Shown here piece after piece: positions 12,640-25,395 of a DNA stretch of 64,000 nucleotides (position 1 is the first letter of the stretch; each line of letters opens with the position of its first letter). The notes below the pieces were generated by a model. It saw only the letters and a program-made list of their open reading frames with translations. It had not been told where the DNA came from and did not search any database. Position numbers and translations under genes: made by a program. Source of the DNA: Apium graveolens (taxonomy: Eukaryota; Streptophyta; Magnoliopsida; Apiales; Apiaceae); contig NW_027417177.1 in assembly GCF_009905375.1 (NCBI RefSeq), forward strand, positions 1 through 64,000, written 5' to 3'.

Positions 12640-14417
12640 CCAAAAGATTTAAGCTAGTAGATATTAAAAAGAGAAGCATCTTCAGTTCTCTAGTCCAATA
12701 AGTAAAGCCAACATCACACTTCTTCCGAGACTTCTCTGTTGCAGCCACCTTCTTTTGTACAATAATCCAGTACTGTCCCAGCGTAGCTTCATTCTTTTTG
12801 CATCGGAAAGTGCCCTCCACTCAAGACGGTGATGTATGATAGGACTTGCTGTGCAGATATCGGCAATTAGCGTCATTTCCACATCCCCTGGGAGTGTTTA
12901 AGTACGTGCACGGCTCCTGATGCGGATTCAGCGTAGATGGTCCTTGCCCAACTATTTGAGTGTTTGCATGCAACGAAGAGCAGTTCGTGGGAGGGGTTGA
13001 GTGACTAAAGGCGGCTACCATATTAGCAGCAGCCTGCTGGTTGACCATTAGCAATGTAACCAAATCATTCACTAAAGGATTCAGACCCATTGCTGTTACG
13101 AGTTGTGTCCCTAGCATAGGTATCAGAGCAGTTTGTCCTGAGACAGGGTACGGGTGCATCTGGAGTAGAGGTGGATTCATAGGCAGAAGGGATGGCAGCC
13201 CATTTGTGGCTGTAGGCTGGCGGTTTGTGGCAAATAAAATATAGCCACTGGTGATATTGGAGGTTCCATTCTCATACCAGCAACCGTTCCATTTTCACTG
13301 ATTGGACTCTCAATCTCTATATCCGATTCCCAGTTGGTACTTGGTGAGTAATACAGAGGTGACATTGGGGTCATTGTTGCTTCTGGTAATGGTATGTCAT
13401 TGTTAATTAGGCTCTTATTGCTGCTTGATGTGACGATTGAAGAAACGGTTATTGAAGGGGCAGAGGATTCACCAGTAATGCAATGTGAATTGTGTCCAGG
13501 AGCTGTATTTTCCCTTGGAAAGGTAAGTAACGATTCAGGAATGGTTGCGATGGCACTGGCACATTACCTTCCTTTAGCTGTCGAATCATATATTTTTATC
13601 AATTTCTCCACATCTCCTGGGTTCTGTAGGAGACGCGCTAGCAAGTCCAGGTCAAGAACATCCTGAGCAGGCACCGAAGATGTCCAAGCAATGGGTTTGG
13701 GGATGACTACTCCAGTATTTTCTCGGACACAGTAAAACTGATCAGGGTTTTCTCTGGGAACTGATTTTGTTGGCTCGATTCCAGTGAAACTTTGCCCGCT
13801 GAAAAACTTACGAACCGTATCTGTGTTGAGCCATTGCATGAACATGCCCAAATCAACTACAGGTTCACCTTCCCCAATGCGACGCCATTTAAAGCATTTA
13901 CGGCATCAATAGCCAGGGACATTATTTCATCATTCACTGATGAAGTAGTCAGGAATGGTGAACTGTTGTTGAGCAGGTTGCCTTTCTCCTCTATGGGTAT
14001 TATCAGGGTTGTGCTGTCACAATGGTCAGTGGGCTCCGCCTGAAATCTGACATTGAAACAAAAAGTAAAAAAATAATCAGAGCTGCTAAATTAGGATAAA
14101 GTTAAAAAGTAGACTCGAGAACAAGAAACTTTACCTAGGATCAGCTGGTACACGTCTCTGGGTAGCCTCTATGCTCTCTTGCCCAGCAGCCACACCCCAG
14201 TTAATATCTAAAGTTAACTGTGATTGAAATCCCTGTGTAATAGTCAACATCAGAACTTATAATAGAAAAGTGCATAGCATCTTTAACTAAAAAGATATCA
14301 AAATGTATGTAATATCAATGTTTCAACTCACACCTTTGGAGGACATATCCATTCTATTTGTAGAATATCCCCATGTCTTCCACCTATCTTTGCATCCACC
14401 GCCTTATGAACACCTAT
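12640..14417 (-). pseudogene. CCCH-type zinc-finger protein pseudogene
   Basis: Read on the minus strand, three exons with good splice sites appear: 14417-14334 (ending ILQIEWICPPK), 14232-14135 (LTLDINWGVAAGQES) and a long one from 14046 downward. The long exon encodes VDLGMFMQWLN near 13868-13836 and DLDLLARLLQNP near 13665-13630. After a shift it reaches a zinc finger CTYLNTPRGCGNDANCRYLH (C-X8-C-X5-C-X3-H) near 12915-12855. CCCH fingers usually bind RNA. The layout resembles plant CCCH proteins of the C3H6/C3H30 kind, a moderate guess. A frameshift near 13885, a TAA at 13561-13563 and another frameshift near 13185 break it. The start is missing; a small candidate exon lies near 15318-15355. 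Confidence 0.7.
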
Positions 14418-15536
14418 CTGTGCAGGAAATAATAATAAGTTTAATTATTATTACTTCAAATGTGATTCAAAATATTTTCAGTCTTGAGAATAAGCACAAA
14501 CTCCTGAAAGGAAAAAGTCTAGCCTAAAAATATTTAAAGATAGATTTGAAATTGACAATATTAGGATGAGAACGTTCAAGTACGAAGAAACCAATTCTAG
14601 AAAAAAAATTGTCCTTAAATGCTAATTAAACATCAACTCCCTATTTAGCTTGAAATAGTATGGGGAAAGCAAGAATTTTAAAAATTATGAAGTGTGACGA
14701 TATATCAAATAATGCGACATCTAAGATATATTTTATATAAGAGATCACTAAATATGTGTGCACCTCATTGCATATTCTTATTCCTAAGGTGCGCACAAAA
14801 AGTCCATTACGGCTAATTAATTAAGGACCTTGATATTAATAAAGAGAGGCTTTTCACTTGGCAAAAAGAAGAAGATGGAAGGCTTCTCTCACCCTTCATA
14901 GTTAATAACACATAAGACAATATGTATTTTATCTTTGAGGATTCTAGATCTACTTCTGAAGATTATAAACACCTGAGTCATATAACAAACATTATCTTAA
15001 GTAATTATCTCTATTAAGGTGTTATACGAAGACTTTATATGGATCTTATACTATTATTTAACACATTACAACCTCAGGCATGATAGCAAGTCGTACTTAC
15101 ATATAAATTTTTTAGTTCGGTTTGAATTGTAATACTTAAAAAGATTTGAGAAGAAATGTGTATACAAAGCTGATTACAATTAAAATAAATTGAAGTCAAT
15201 CTGTTATTAATGAGTTAAATAATAACAACAACAAATATCATAACATTATATGCAATCTTGGATTAAATCTAAAATAATATTACCCCCATATCTGTGAACG
15301 TGGAGGAGGAAGTAAACCTTTAACTTTGATGGAGCATTTTCTTCATTGCTTTCCGGCTATGTTTGAGAAATTTGATTTACATCATATTCAAACAAAAAAA
15401 TGAATTTAGAAAAAGAAATTAAATCTAGAAAATATGGAATAGGATGAATTTAACAGTGATAAAAATCAAATAGTATGTTTGCAACGAAATAAATTCAGAC
15501 AACTTACTTATATCGGGATGATGAGCATTTTACAAA
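14418..15536. other. Probable intron or upstream DNA of the CCCH pseudogene
   Basis: AT-rich sequence without a strong coding frame. A 38-base minus-strand block near 15318-15355 lies between an AG acceptor and a GT donor and reads PESNEENAPSKLK; it may be an additional exon but is too short to be sure. Confidence 0.35.
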
Positions 15537-15650
15537 GACGAAATGAGTTTTCTAATTGGTGAAATGAGTTTTCTAATTGGTACACAAACTTTAAGTGGTA
15601 AGGGTTGTAGGTGAAATGAGTTTTCTAATTGGTACACAAACTTTAAGTTT
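15537..15650 (+). repeat. Local tandem duplication
   Basis: The segment GAAATGAGTTTTCTAATTGG occurs three times, and two of the copies extend into TACACAAACTTTAAGT. This is a recent small duplication in noncoding DNA. Confidence 0.75.
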
Positions 15651-15689
15651 TGTTATTAGATTAAATGATAATGATCTTAATTGGCTCAA

Positions 15690-15980
15690 AAAATGAAGGA
15701 GATTTAGATCTATATGGTTTGATGCAGAGTGGAGAAAAAAACAGATTTAAATCTATATCGAATAATGGAGAATGGGGGAGAAAATAGAGATTTTAGATCT
15801 ATATCGGATGATGGAAATCTGGAAGAAGAAAAAAATTTGATGTATATCGGGTGATGGAAATTGGTGGAGAAGAAAAGAAATTTAGGTTTATATGGGATGA
15901 CGGAGAGTGGAGCAAGAGAAAAGAAATTTAGATCTATATCGGACGATGGAGGGTGGACGAGAATAAAAGATGGTTGTGAT
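15690..15980 (+). repeat. Degenerate minisatellite, period about 60 bp
   Basis: About five diverged units share the core TTTAGATCTATATCGGATGA followed by a GGAGA-rich run and an AAGAAAA-rich run. No coding content is evident. Confidence 0.7.
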
Positions 15981-17153
15981 GGAAAAGATAGAGTAGGAAA
16001 TGAAAATTATTTATAACGTCTTTCGAAGAATCTAGAATAGACGAGAGGCTTTCGAAGAATTTAGAATAGACGAGAGCCTACATGAGGATATAAGTGTCAC
16101 AAATCAATGTTTATGTTATATTAAAAAATGATAAGTAATATTTATTTGATTCATTTTTTTATATAAATCTATATTTAATAGAGTCAAATGCACATGGTGT
16201 ACTCGCTTTTTGGTCGTCACATCACTTGGGATGGTAAATTTTAAAAACCGTAACCGGTGAATTTTAAATTTTTACAAACTATTAAATATGACTAAATATA
16301 TTACTCGTGTCAAGGTTATTTCAGACTTGTAGTCAAAGTACCTGGTACATACTTTACTTCAACTATCATGTTCAAATATGTAAGTTGTTTGTCCAATATA
16401 AAATTCCAATATAAAATTTCAATAGAAAATAATATTTATTAAAAATAACATCATAAAGGTGGTCGTCATTTTAGTCATTTTTAAATTAAAGTCATATACT
16501 TGAAGCAGTAGCATGTAAAGTTTGAATTGATTTTTCTTAATGACTAAACCCCGCGAAAAATTAAAAGAAAAGTGGGGACTCGCAAGTATGAGTTGTGTAT
16601 AACTTTTATAATATTTGAATTTACTATATGCATTGCATTTGTAAATAAATCTTTCGCATTAGTATTAAGAAAAAAAAATCAATTTACAAGAAAATAATTA
16701 TTTTTACGACTATTTATATATGCATAAATTAATATTTTCTATCCTTTTCCACTTCCAATTTTTTTACTATTTTGGTTTATTTATAGTAAACTATGAACAT
16801 AAATTCTATAATCAAAATAATAAATATGAGCTGTGTAATATTTGGATTTTTCATCAACATTTCTCTAGAAGGCATATCGTAGGATTTCACTAGCAAAATT
16901 TAATTAAATATTAGAAATATTCTTCCTATTAACACAATTAATGGAAAAATTAAAAAAAATGAGACTATTTAAAATATAGTTAGATATTAAATAAATGGGG
17001 TGTGCTCACAAGGCTGATTCACGTAATTGAATGGTGCCAAGTCATCCTCTGCCCCGACCTAGAGAGAAATAAAGAGACAGAGATAGTGAGAGAAAAGAGT
17101 GGGAACGAGAAAATGGGAGGGAAAAGATGGAGGGGACAGTGAGAGAAGATAAA
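15981..17153. other. Noncoding DNA left of the retrotransposon array
   Basis: It contains a two-copy tandem repeat of about 30 bp at 16021-16080 (CTTTCGAAGAATYTAGAATA core), then AT-rich sequence. From about 17050 it becomes strongly GA-rich on the plus strand (CT-rich on the minus strand). That GA-rich tract resumes on the other side of the array at 38993, so the array interrupted it. It could be a CT-rich 5' untranslated region of a minus-strand gene. Confidence 0.5.
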
Positions 17154-17158
17154 AAGAG
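17154..17158. repeat. Target-site duplication AAGAG, left copy
   Basis: The five bases AAGAG precede the first LTR and are repeated at 38993-38997 directly after the last LTR. This is the expected 5-bp duplication of an LTR-retrotransposon integration. Confidence 0.85.
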
Positions 17159-17818
17159 TGACGTGGATCGCACCACAAAGAAACAAAAAATAAAAAGAAA
17201 AGGGATAAGAGGAGTTGAGGATATTTCAAAAGAACACGATCAATCCAGAAACGTGAACTTTGAATCTCAAATCGCTTAGATCAATCCAGAAACTAAGTAA
17301 TTCGAATCTAATCTTCAAAATAATCCAGTAATTGAAGTTTAGAGAAAAGAAAAACTACTCATAGTTTATCTCAAAACACAAGTTTTATATCATTCATTGT
17401 CTCCAAAAGATTACATAAGAGGAGTATTTATAGGCTTAGACAATAACCCAAACCCTATAGGATTCCAAGAGAAATCCAATATCAGCTTGAATTAGCCAAT
17501 ATATGAATCCTTCCAGGAAACAAATTTAAAAATCAAACCCGAATAGAAAAAAGACAAAAACCAAATCCAAATAGGAAAATAAAATCCTAAGTGCTTAAAA
17601 CAAGAAAAACCCTTTCAAGTGAAAGGTAAAAACTTGCAAGCAAAATTTGAAATAATAATATAATAATCAACTACTTGTCCAACTTCATGCATCACTCCTT
17701 TATTCCTTGTTGTCCAAGTAAATTTCATAACCCATGTTTGCATCCTCTCCAATTGAACATCACAACGAGTACACATAGCCAAATCCCAATTAACATATTC
17801 ATTCCTTGATCCTCATCA
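17159..17818 (-). repeat. LTR 1 of the array (outermost, 3' end of the last unit)
   Basis: 660 bp. The TATA box TATAAATA is on the minus strand (plus 17425-17432), about midway along. It starts TGACG rather than TGATG. Together with LTR 12 it carries GAATCTAATC, CCAGTAATTG and TTAGACAAT-type variants where all ten inner LTRs read GAATATAATC, CCAGTATTTG and TTAGAAAAT. The last 94 bases of the adjacent gag ORF lie inside it. Confidence 0.92.
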
Positions 17819-18906
17819 TTCTCCTCTCCTTTGAAAAAAACTCGTCCTCGAGTTCTAAAGTATTTAAGAATAAGCACACAACGAGGTGATTTCTCATAGA
17901 ACTTGAAAGCCTTAAATTTCAATTCCATCAGCAATATATTTGGAAGTAAACTCGAAAGAATAAGATAGTTTGATGAAATAGGTGCATTCAACAAGTTCTC
18001 TACCCCCGAAAAATCAATGTGTTCCACGTGGATGATGTTGTTTTCCTTGTACACAACCTCTTTAGTTTGGAACGTATCCTCAAGTACCTTTTTCTCTTCA
18101 ACCATGTCATGACACACAAGTTTAAGAGGTGTATCTATTTGATTTTTTTCAACAACCAAGAATTTATCATCATGTGACTTTCTTTCTTCATACTTCTCTA
18201 TTATAGCTTCTTTTGTAACTGGTTCATCCTTTTCATCGAAACTTGATGTAGTCGCCACACGTAATACCTGGTAATCAACAACAAGATCCGTAACATTCTC
18301 TACACCGATACAGTCCTCTTCTTTAGTTTCTTCTGAAAGAGTGAACTCGTGAAGGGAGGACTTCAATTTCTCGTCTTTTTGAAAAGATTCAAATTCCAAT
18401 GTAAGATTGCATACATCATTAAACGAGATATATGGACTTGATTTAACCTTTCGATAAATAGGCAAATTCAATCCACGAATAAATCTTCCAATTTTAATTG
18501 TTTCCGTCTCCTCCAACTCACAAATAAGGCGCAATCTATAAAATTCAGAAGTATACTCGGAAACACTAATAGTACCTTGAGAGAGGGATGTCATCTTCAT
18601 TATACATTCGAATTTATAATGCAAAGGAATATATTTTGTACGAAGTTTTTTCTTCAGAGATGTCCAAGTCATAATCTTTTCTTTTCCAGATCTAACTCTT
18701 TTTATGTTTAGATTATCAAACCACCAGCCTGCTTTCTTTGTAAGTTTAAGCGCTGCAATCTTGAATATTCTGATCTCAGTCCAACCTGTATAAGCAGAAA
18801 TCTTGTCGACTTGTGTAACCCATTCAACAAAATCATCTATGCTACCCAAACCTGTAAAATAACCAAGCTCTATACCAGGATCATAGACTTCATCACTATA
18901 TTTCAC
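17725..18906 (-). CDS. Ty3-type Gag of array unit 1, uninterrupted frame
   Basis: A 393-codon open frame. Residues about 20-175 match the Retrotrans_gag capsid family (DFVEWVTQVDKI, GWWFDNL, SVSEYTSEFYRL, IGRFIRGLN). The tail carries the RTRGRVFFK block read from the CTCGAGGACGAGT stretch common near the 3' end of gag-only elements. No zinc knuckle, protease or polymerase is present. The coordinates begin at a GTG; upstream in the same frame lie 6 codons and a TGA (18925-18927), then a 34-codon start MATDELRRKLLGKLDEIDKR from ATG 19029. The first in-frame ATG inside is codon 79. The last 94 nt lie in LTR 1. Sequence type A (GWWF, LRTKY, ISFNDV). Confidence 0.85.
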   Translation of the reverse strand: MKYSDEVYDPGIELGYFTGLGSIDDFVEWVTQVDKISAYTGWTEIRIFKIAALKLTKKAGWWFDNLNIKRVRSGKEKIMTWTSLKKKLRTKYIPLHYKFECIMKMTSLSQGTISVSEYTSEFYRLRLICELEETETIKIGRFIRGLNLPIYRKVKSSPYISFNDVCNLTLEFESFQKDEKLKSSLHEFTLSEETKEEDCIGVENVTDLVVDYQVLRVATTSSFDEKDEPVTKEAIIEKYEERKSHDDKFLVVEKNQIDTPLKLVCHDMVEEKKVLEDTFQTKEVVYKENNIIHVEHIDFSGVENLLNAPISSNYLILSSLLPNILLMELKFKAFKFYEKSPRCVLILKYFRTRGRVFFKGEENDEDQGMNMLIGIWLCVLVVMFNWRGCKHGL

Positions 18907-19217
18907 CTTAATTAAAATTTTATCTCATGCATCAAACCTCGATTCCGTTAAATTAGCAAGCTTTTTAGTACGTTTATCAATCTCATCCAATTTTCCAAGT
19001 AATTTTCTGCGCAATTCATCCGTAGCCATAAGAAAAATCTGATTTTTTTTTGATGAACAGTACCCGTGAACAGTGCCGATGAACAGTAAACTCGTGAACA
19101 GTGTCGATGAACAGTACCCGTGAACAGTAACTCGTGAATATTAATTTTTTTTTTTAAAACCTAGATCTCCCAACAATTAAGAAATTGGAGAAAAAATCTT
19201 GGCTCTTGATACCAAAT

Positions 19218-19878
19218 TGATGTGGATCGCACCACAAAGAAACAAAAAATAAGAAAGAAAAGGGATAAGAGGAGTTGAGGATATTTCAAAAGAACACGAT
19301 CAATCCAGAAACGTGAACTTTGAATCTCAAATTGCTTAGATCAATCGAGAAACTAAGTAATTCGAATATAATCTTCAAAACAATCCAGTATTTGAAGTTT
19401 AGAGAAAAGAAAAACTACTCATAGTTTATCTCAAAACACAAGTTTTATATCATTCATTGTCTCCAAAAGATTACATGAGAGGAGTATTTATAGGCTTAGA
19501 AAATAACCCAAACCCTATAGGATTCCAAGAGAAATCCAATATCAGCTTGAATTAGCCAATATATGAATCCTTTCAGGAAACAAATTTAAAAATCAAACCC
19601 GAATAAAAAAAAGACAAAAACCAAATCCAAATAGGAAAATAAAATTCCAAGTGCTTAAAACAAGAAAAACCCTTTCAAGTGAAAGGTAAAAACTTGCAAG
19701 CAAAATTCGAAATAATAATATAATAATCAACTACTTGTCCAACTTCATGCATCACTCCTTTATTCCTTGTTGTCCAAGTAAGCTTCATAACCCATGTTTG
19801 CATCCTCTCCAATTGAACATCACAACTAGTACACATAGCCAAATCCCAATTAACATATTCATTCCTTGATCCTCATCA
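19218..19878 (-). repeat. LTR 2 of the array
   Basis: 661 bp, inner type, with the ATCAATCGAGAAAC variant. Shared by the units on each side: it ends one gag unit and starts the next. Confidence 0.92.
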
Positions 19879-20965
19879 TTCTCCTCTCCTTTGAAAAAAA
19901 CTCGTCCTCGAGTTCTAAAGTATTTAAGAATAAGCACACAACGAGGTGATTTCTCGTAGAACTTGAAAGCCTTAAATTTCAATTCCATCAGCTATATATT
20001 TGGAAGTAAACTCGAAAGAATAAGATAGTTTGATGAGATAGGTGCATTCAACAAGTTCTCTACCCCCAAAAATCAATGTGTTCCACGTGGATGATGTTGT
20101 TTTCCTTGTACACAACCTCTTTAGTTTGGAACGTATCCTCAAGTACCTTTTTCTCTTCAACCATGTCATGACACACAAGTTTAAGAGATGTATCTATTTG
20201 ATTTTTTTCAACAACCAAGAATTTATCATCATGTGACTTTCTTTCTTCATACTTCTCTATTATAGCTTCTTTTGTAACTGGTTCATCCTTTTCATCGAAA
20301 CTTGATGTAGTCGCCACACGTAATACCTGGTAATCAACAACAAGATCCGTAACATTCTCTACACCGATACAGTCTTCTTCTTTAGTTTCTTCTGAAAGAG
20401 TGAACTCGTGAAGGGAGGACTTCAATTTCTCGTCTTTTTGAAAAGATTCAAATTCCAATGCAAGATTGCATACATCAATAAACGAGATATATGGACTTGA
20501 TTTAACCTTTCGATAAATAGGCAAATTCAATCCACGAATAAATCTTCCAATTTTAATTGTTTTCGTCTCCTCCAAGTCACAAATAAGGCGCAATCTATAA
20601 AATTCAGAAGTATACTCGGAAACACTCATAGTACCTTGAGAGAGGGATGTCATCTTCATTATACATTCGAATTTATAATGCAAAGGAATATATTTTGCAC
20701 AAAGTTTTTTCTTCAGAGATGTCCAAGTCATAATCTTTTCTTTTCGAGATCTAACTCTTTTTATGTTTAGATTATCAAACCACAAGCCTGCTTTCTTTGT
20801 AAGTTTAAGCGCTGCAATCTTGAATATTCTGATCTCAGTCCAACCTGTATAAGCAGAAATCTTGTCGACTTGTGTAACCCATTCAACAAAATCATCTATG
20901 CTACCCAAACCGGTAAAATAACCAAGCTCTATACCAGGATCATAGACTTCATCACTATATTTCAC
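19785..20965 (-). pseudogene. Gag of array unit 2, one frameshift
   Basis: Same Gag as the other units, but a single A is missing from an A-run near 20067-20073. This splits the frame into an N-terminal part (20965-20060) and a C-terminal part (19988-19785). Sequence type B (GLWF, LCAKY, ISFIDV). The upstream in-frame TGA is present. Confidence 0.88.
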
Positions 20966-21274
20966 CTTAATTAAAATTTTATCTCATGCATCAAACCTCG
21001 ATTCCGTTAAATTAGCAAGCTTTTGAGTACGTTTATCAATCTCATCCAATTTTCCAAGTAATTTTCTGCGCAATTCATCCGTAGCCATAAGAAAAATTTG
21101 AATTTTTTTCGATGAACAGTACCCGTGAACAGTGCCGATGAACAGTAAACTCGGGAACAGTGTCGATGAACAGTACCCGTGAACAGTACTCGTGAATATT
21201 AATTTTTTTTTTAAAACCTAGATCTCCCAACAATTAAGAAATTGGAGAAAAAATCTTGGCTCTTGATACCAAAT

Positions 21275-21935
21275 TGATGTGGATCGCACCACAAAGAAAC
21301 AAAAAATAAGAAAGAAAAGGGATAAGAGGAGTTGAGGATATTTCAAAAGAACACGATCAATCCAGAAACGTGAACTTTGAATCTCAAATTGCTTAGATCA
21401 ATCCAGAAACTAAGTAATTCGAATATAATCTTCAAAATAATCCAGTATTTGAAGTTTAGAGAAAAGAAAAACTACTCATAGTTTATCTCAAAACACAAGT
21501 TTTATATCATTCATTGTCTCCAAAAGATTACATGAGAGGAGTATTTATAGGCTTAGAAAATAACCCAAACCCTATAGGATTCCAAGAGAAATCCAATATC
21601 AGCTTGAATTAGCCAATATATGAATCCTTCCAGGAAACAAATTTAAAAATCAAACCCGAATAGAAAAAAGACAAAAACCAAATCCAAATAGGAAAATAAA
21701 ATCCTAAGTGCTTAAAACAAGAAAAACCCTTTCAAGTGAAAGGTAAAAACTTGCAAGCAAAATTCGAATTAATAATATAATAATCAACTACTTGTCCAAC
21801 TTCATGCATCACTCCTTTATTCCTTGTTGTCCAAGTAAGCTTCATAACCCATGTTTGCATCCTCTCCAATTGAACATCACAACGAGTACACATAGCCAAA
21901 TCCCAATTAACATATTCATTCCTTGATCCTCATCA
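21275..21935 (-). repeat. LTR 3 of the array
   Basis: 661 bp, inner type, with ATCAATCCAGAAAC. Confidence 0.92.
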
Positions 21936-23024
21936 TTCTCCTCTCCTTTGAAAAAAACTCGTCCTCGAGTTCTAAAGTATTTAAGAATAAGCACACAACG
22001 AGGTGATTTCTCGTAGAACTTGAAAGCCTTAAATTTCAATTCCATCAGCAATATATTTGGAAGTAAACTCGAAAGAATAAGATAGTTTGATGAGATAGGT
22101 GCATTCAACAAGTTCTCTACCCCCAAAAAATCAATGTGTTCCACGTGGATGATGTTGTTTTCCTTGTACACAACCTCTTTAGTTTGGAACGTATCCTCAA
22201 GTACCTTTTTCTCTTCAACCATTTCATGACACACAAGTTTAAGAGATGTATCTATTTGATTTTTTTCAACAACCGAGAATTTATCATCATGTGACTTTCT
22301 TTCTTCATACTTCTCTATTATAGCTTCTTTTGTAACTGGTTCATCCTTTTCATCAAAACTTGATGTAGTCGCCACACGTAATACCTGGTAATCAACAACA
22401 AGATCCGTAACATTCTCTACACCGATACAGTCCTCTTCTTTAGTTTCTTCTGAAAGAGTGAACTCGTGAAGGGAGGACTTCAATTTCTCGTCTTTTTGAA
22501 AAGATTCAAATTCCAATGCAAGATTGCATACATCATTAAACGAGATATATGGACTTGATTTAACCTTTCGATAAATAGGCAAATTCAATCCACGAATAAA
22601 TCTTCCAATTTTAATTGTTTCCGTCTCCTCCAAGTCACAAATAAGGCGCAATCTATAAAATTCAGAAGTATACTCGGAAACACTCATAGTACCTTGAGAG
22701 AGGGATGTCATCTTCATTATACATTCGAATTTATAATGCAAAGGAATATATTTTGTACGAAAGTTTTTTCTTCAGAGATGTCCAAGTCATAATATTTTCT
22801 TTTCCAGATCTAACTCTTTTTATGTTTAGATTATCAAACCACCAGCCTGCTTTCTTTGTAAGTTTAAGCGCTGCAATCTTGAATATTCTGATCTCAGTCC
22901 AACCTGTATAAGCAGAAATCTTGTCGACTTGTGTAACCCATTCAACAAAATCATCTATGCTACCCAAACCTGTAAAATAACCAAGCTCTATACCAGGATC
23001 ATAGACTTCATCACTATATTTCAC
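21842..23024 (-). pseudogene. Gag of array unit 3, one frameshift
   Basis: An extra A near 22760 shifts the frame after about residue 87, giving two open parts (23024-22731 and 22741-21842). Apart from that it is sequence type A (GWWF, ISFNDV). The upstream in-frame TGA is present. Confidence 0.88.
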
Positions 23025-23335
23025 CTTAATTAAAATTTTATCTCATGCATCAAACCTCGATTCCGTTAAATTAGCAAGCTTTTTAGTACGTTTATCAATC
23101 TCATCCAATTTTCCAAGTAATTTTCTGCGCAATTCATCCGTAGCCATAAGAAAAATCTGATTTTTTTTTGATGAACAGTACCCGTGAACAGTGCCGATGA
23201 ACAATAAACTCGTGAACAGTGTCGATGAACAGTACCCGTGAACAGTAACTCGTGAATATTAATTATTTTTTTTAAAACCTAGATCTCCCAACAATTAAGA
23301 AATTGGAGAAAAAATCTTGGCTCTTGATACCAAAT

Positions 23336-23995
23336 TGATGTGGATCGCACCACAAAGAAACAAAAAATAAGAAAGAAAAGGGATAAGAGGAGTTGAGGAT
23401 ATTTCAAAAGAACACGATCAATCCAGAAACGTGAACTTTGAATCTCAAATTGCTTAGATCAATCGAGAAACTAAGTAATTCGAATATAATCTTCAAACAA
23501 TCCAGTATTTGAAGTTTAGAGAAAAGAAAAACTACTCATAGTTTATCTCAAAACACAAGTTTTATATCATTCATTGTCTCCAAAAGATTACATGAGAGGA
23601 GTATTTATAGGCTTAGAAAATAACCCAAACCCTATAGGATTCCAAGAGAAATCCAATATCAGCTTGAATTAGCCAATATATGAATCCTTCCAGGAAACAA
23701 ATTTAAAAATCAAACCCGAATAGAAAAAAGACAAAAACCAAATCCAAATAGGAAAATAAAATCCTAAGTGCTTAAAACAAGAAAAACCCTTTCAAGTGAA
23801 AGGTAAAAACTTGCAAGCAAAATTCGAAATAATAATATAATAATCAACTACTTGTCCAACTTCATGCATCACTCCTTTATTCCTTGTTGTCCAAGTAAGC
23901 TTCATAACCCATGTTTGCATCCTCTCCAATTGAACATCACAACGAGTACACATAGCCAAATCCCAATTAACATATTCATTCCTTGATCCTCATCA
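23336..23995 (-). repeat. LTR 4 of the array
   Basis: 660 bp, inner type, with ATCAATCGAGAAAC. Confidence 0.92.
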
Positions 23996-25082
23996 TTCTC
24001 CTCTCCTTTGAAAAAAACTCGTCCTCGAGTTCTAAAGTATTTAAGAATAAGCACACAACGAGGTGATTTCTCGTAGAACTTGAAAGCCTTAAATTTCAAT
24101 TCCATCAGCAATATATTTGGAAGTAAACTCGAAAGAATAAGATAGTTTGATGAGATAGGTGCATTCAACAAGTTCTCTACCCCCAAAAAATCAATGTGTT
24201 CCACGTGGATGATGTTGTTTTCCTTGTACACAACCTCTTTAGTTTGGAACGTATCCTCAAGTACCTTTTTCTCTTCAACCATGTCATGACACACAAGTTT
24301 AAGAGATGTATCTATTTGATTTTTTTCAACAACCAGAGAATTTATCATCATGTGACTTTCTTTCTTCATACTTCTCTATTATAGCTTCTTTTGTAACTGG
24401 TTCATCCTTTTCATCGAAACTTGATGTAGTCGCCACACGTAATACCTGGTAATCAACAACAAGATCCGTAATATTCTCTACACCGATACAGTCCTCTTCT
24501 TTAGTTTCTTCTGAAAGAGTGAACTCGTGAAGGGAGGACTTCAATTTCTCGTCTTTTTGAAAAGATTCAAATTCCAATGCAAGATTGCATACATCATAAA
24601 CGAGATATATGGACTTGATTTAACCTTTCGATAAATAGGCAAATTCAATCCACGAATAAATCTTCCAATTTTAATTGTTTCAGTCTCCTCCAAGTCACAA
24701 ATAAGGCGCAATCTATAAAATTCAGAAGTATACTCGGAAACACTCATAGTACCTTGAGAGAGGGATGTCATCTTCATTATACATTCGAATTTATAATGCA
24801 AAGGAATATATTTTGCACGAAGTTTTTTCTTCAGAGATGTCCAAGTCATAATCTTTTCTTTTCCAGATCTAACTCTTTTATGTTTAGATTATCAAACCAC
24901 AAGCCTGCTTTCTTTGTAAGTTTAAGCGCTGCAATCTTGAATATTCTGATCTCAGTCCAACCTGTATAAGCAGAAATCTTGTCGACTTGTGTAACCCATT
25001 CAACAAAATCATCTATGCTACCCAAACCTGTAAAATAACCAAGCTCTATACCAGGATCATAGACTTCATCACTATATTTCAC
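23902..25082 (-). pseudogene. Gag of array unit 4, three frameshifts
   Basis: This is the most damaged unit. There are single-base length changes near 24880 (T missing), 24597 (T missing) and 24336 (extra G). Residues match sequence type C (GLWF, LRAKY). One extra base near 25113 also breaks the short upstream leader frame. Confidence 0.88.
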
Positions 25083-25395
25083 CTTAATTAAAATTTTATC
25101 TCATGCATCAAATCCTCGATTCCGTTAAATTAGCAAGCTTTTTAGTACGTTTATCAATCTCATCCAATTTTCCAAGTAATTTTCTGCGCAATTCATCCGT
25201 AGCCATAAGAAAATTCTGATTTTTTTTTGATGAACAGTACCCGTGAACAGTGCCGATGAACAAGTAAACTCGTGAACAGTGTCGATGAACAGTACCCGTG
25301 AACAGTAACTCGTGAATATTAATTATTTTTTTTAAAACCTAGATCTCCCAACAATTAAGAAATTGGAGAAAAAATCTTGGCTCTTGATACCAAAT

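Noticed and set aside
17695..17725. Array LTR ending at CATGCATCA (a 536-bp LTR)
   Set aside because: The last copy continues to GATCCTCATCA, where the AAGAG duplication starts, and that end also has the better inverted repeat and polypurine tract.
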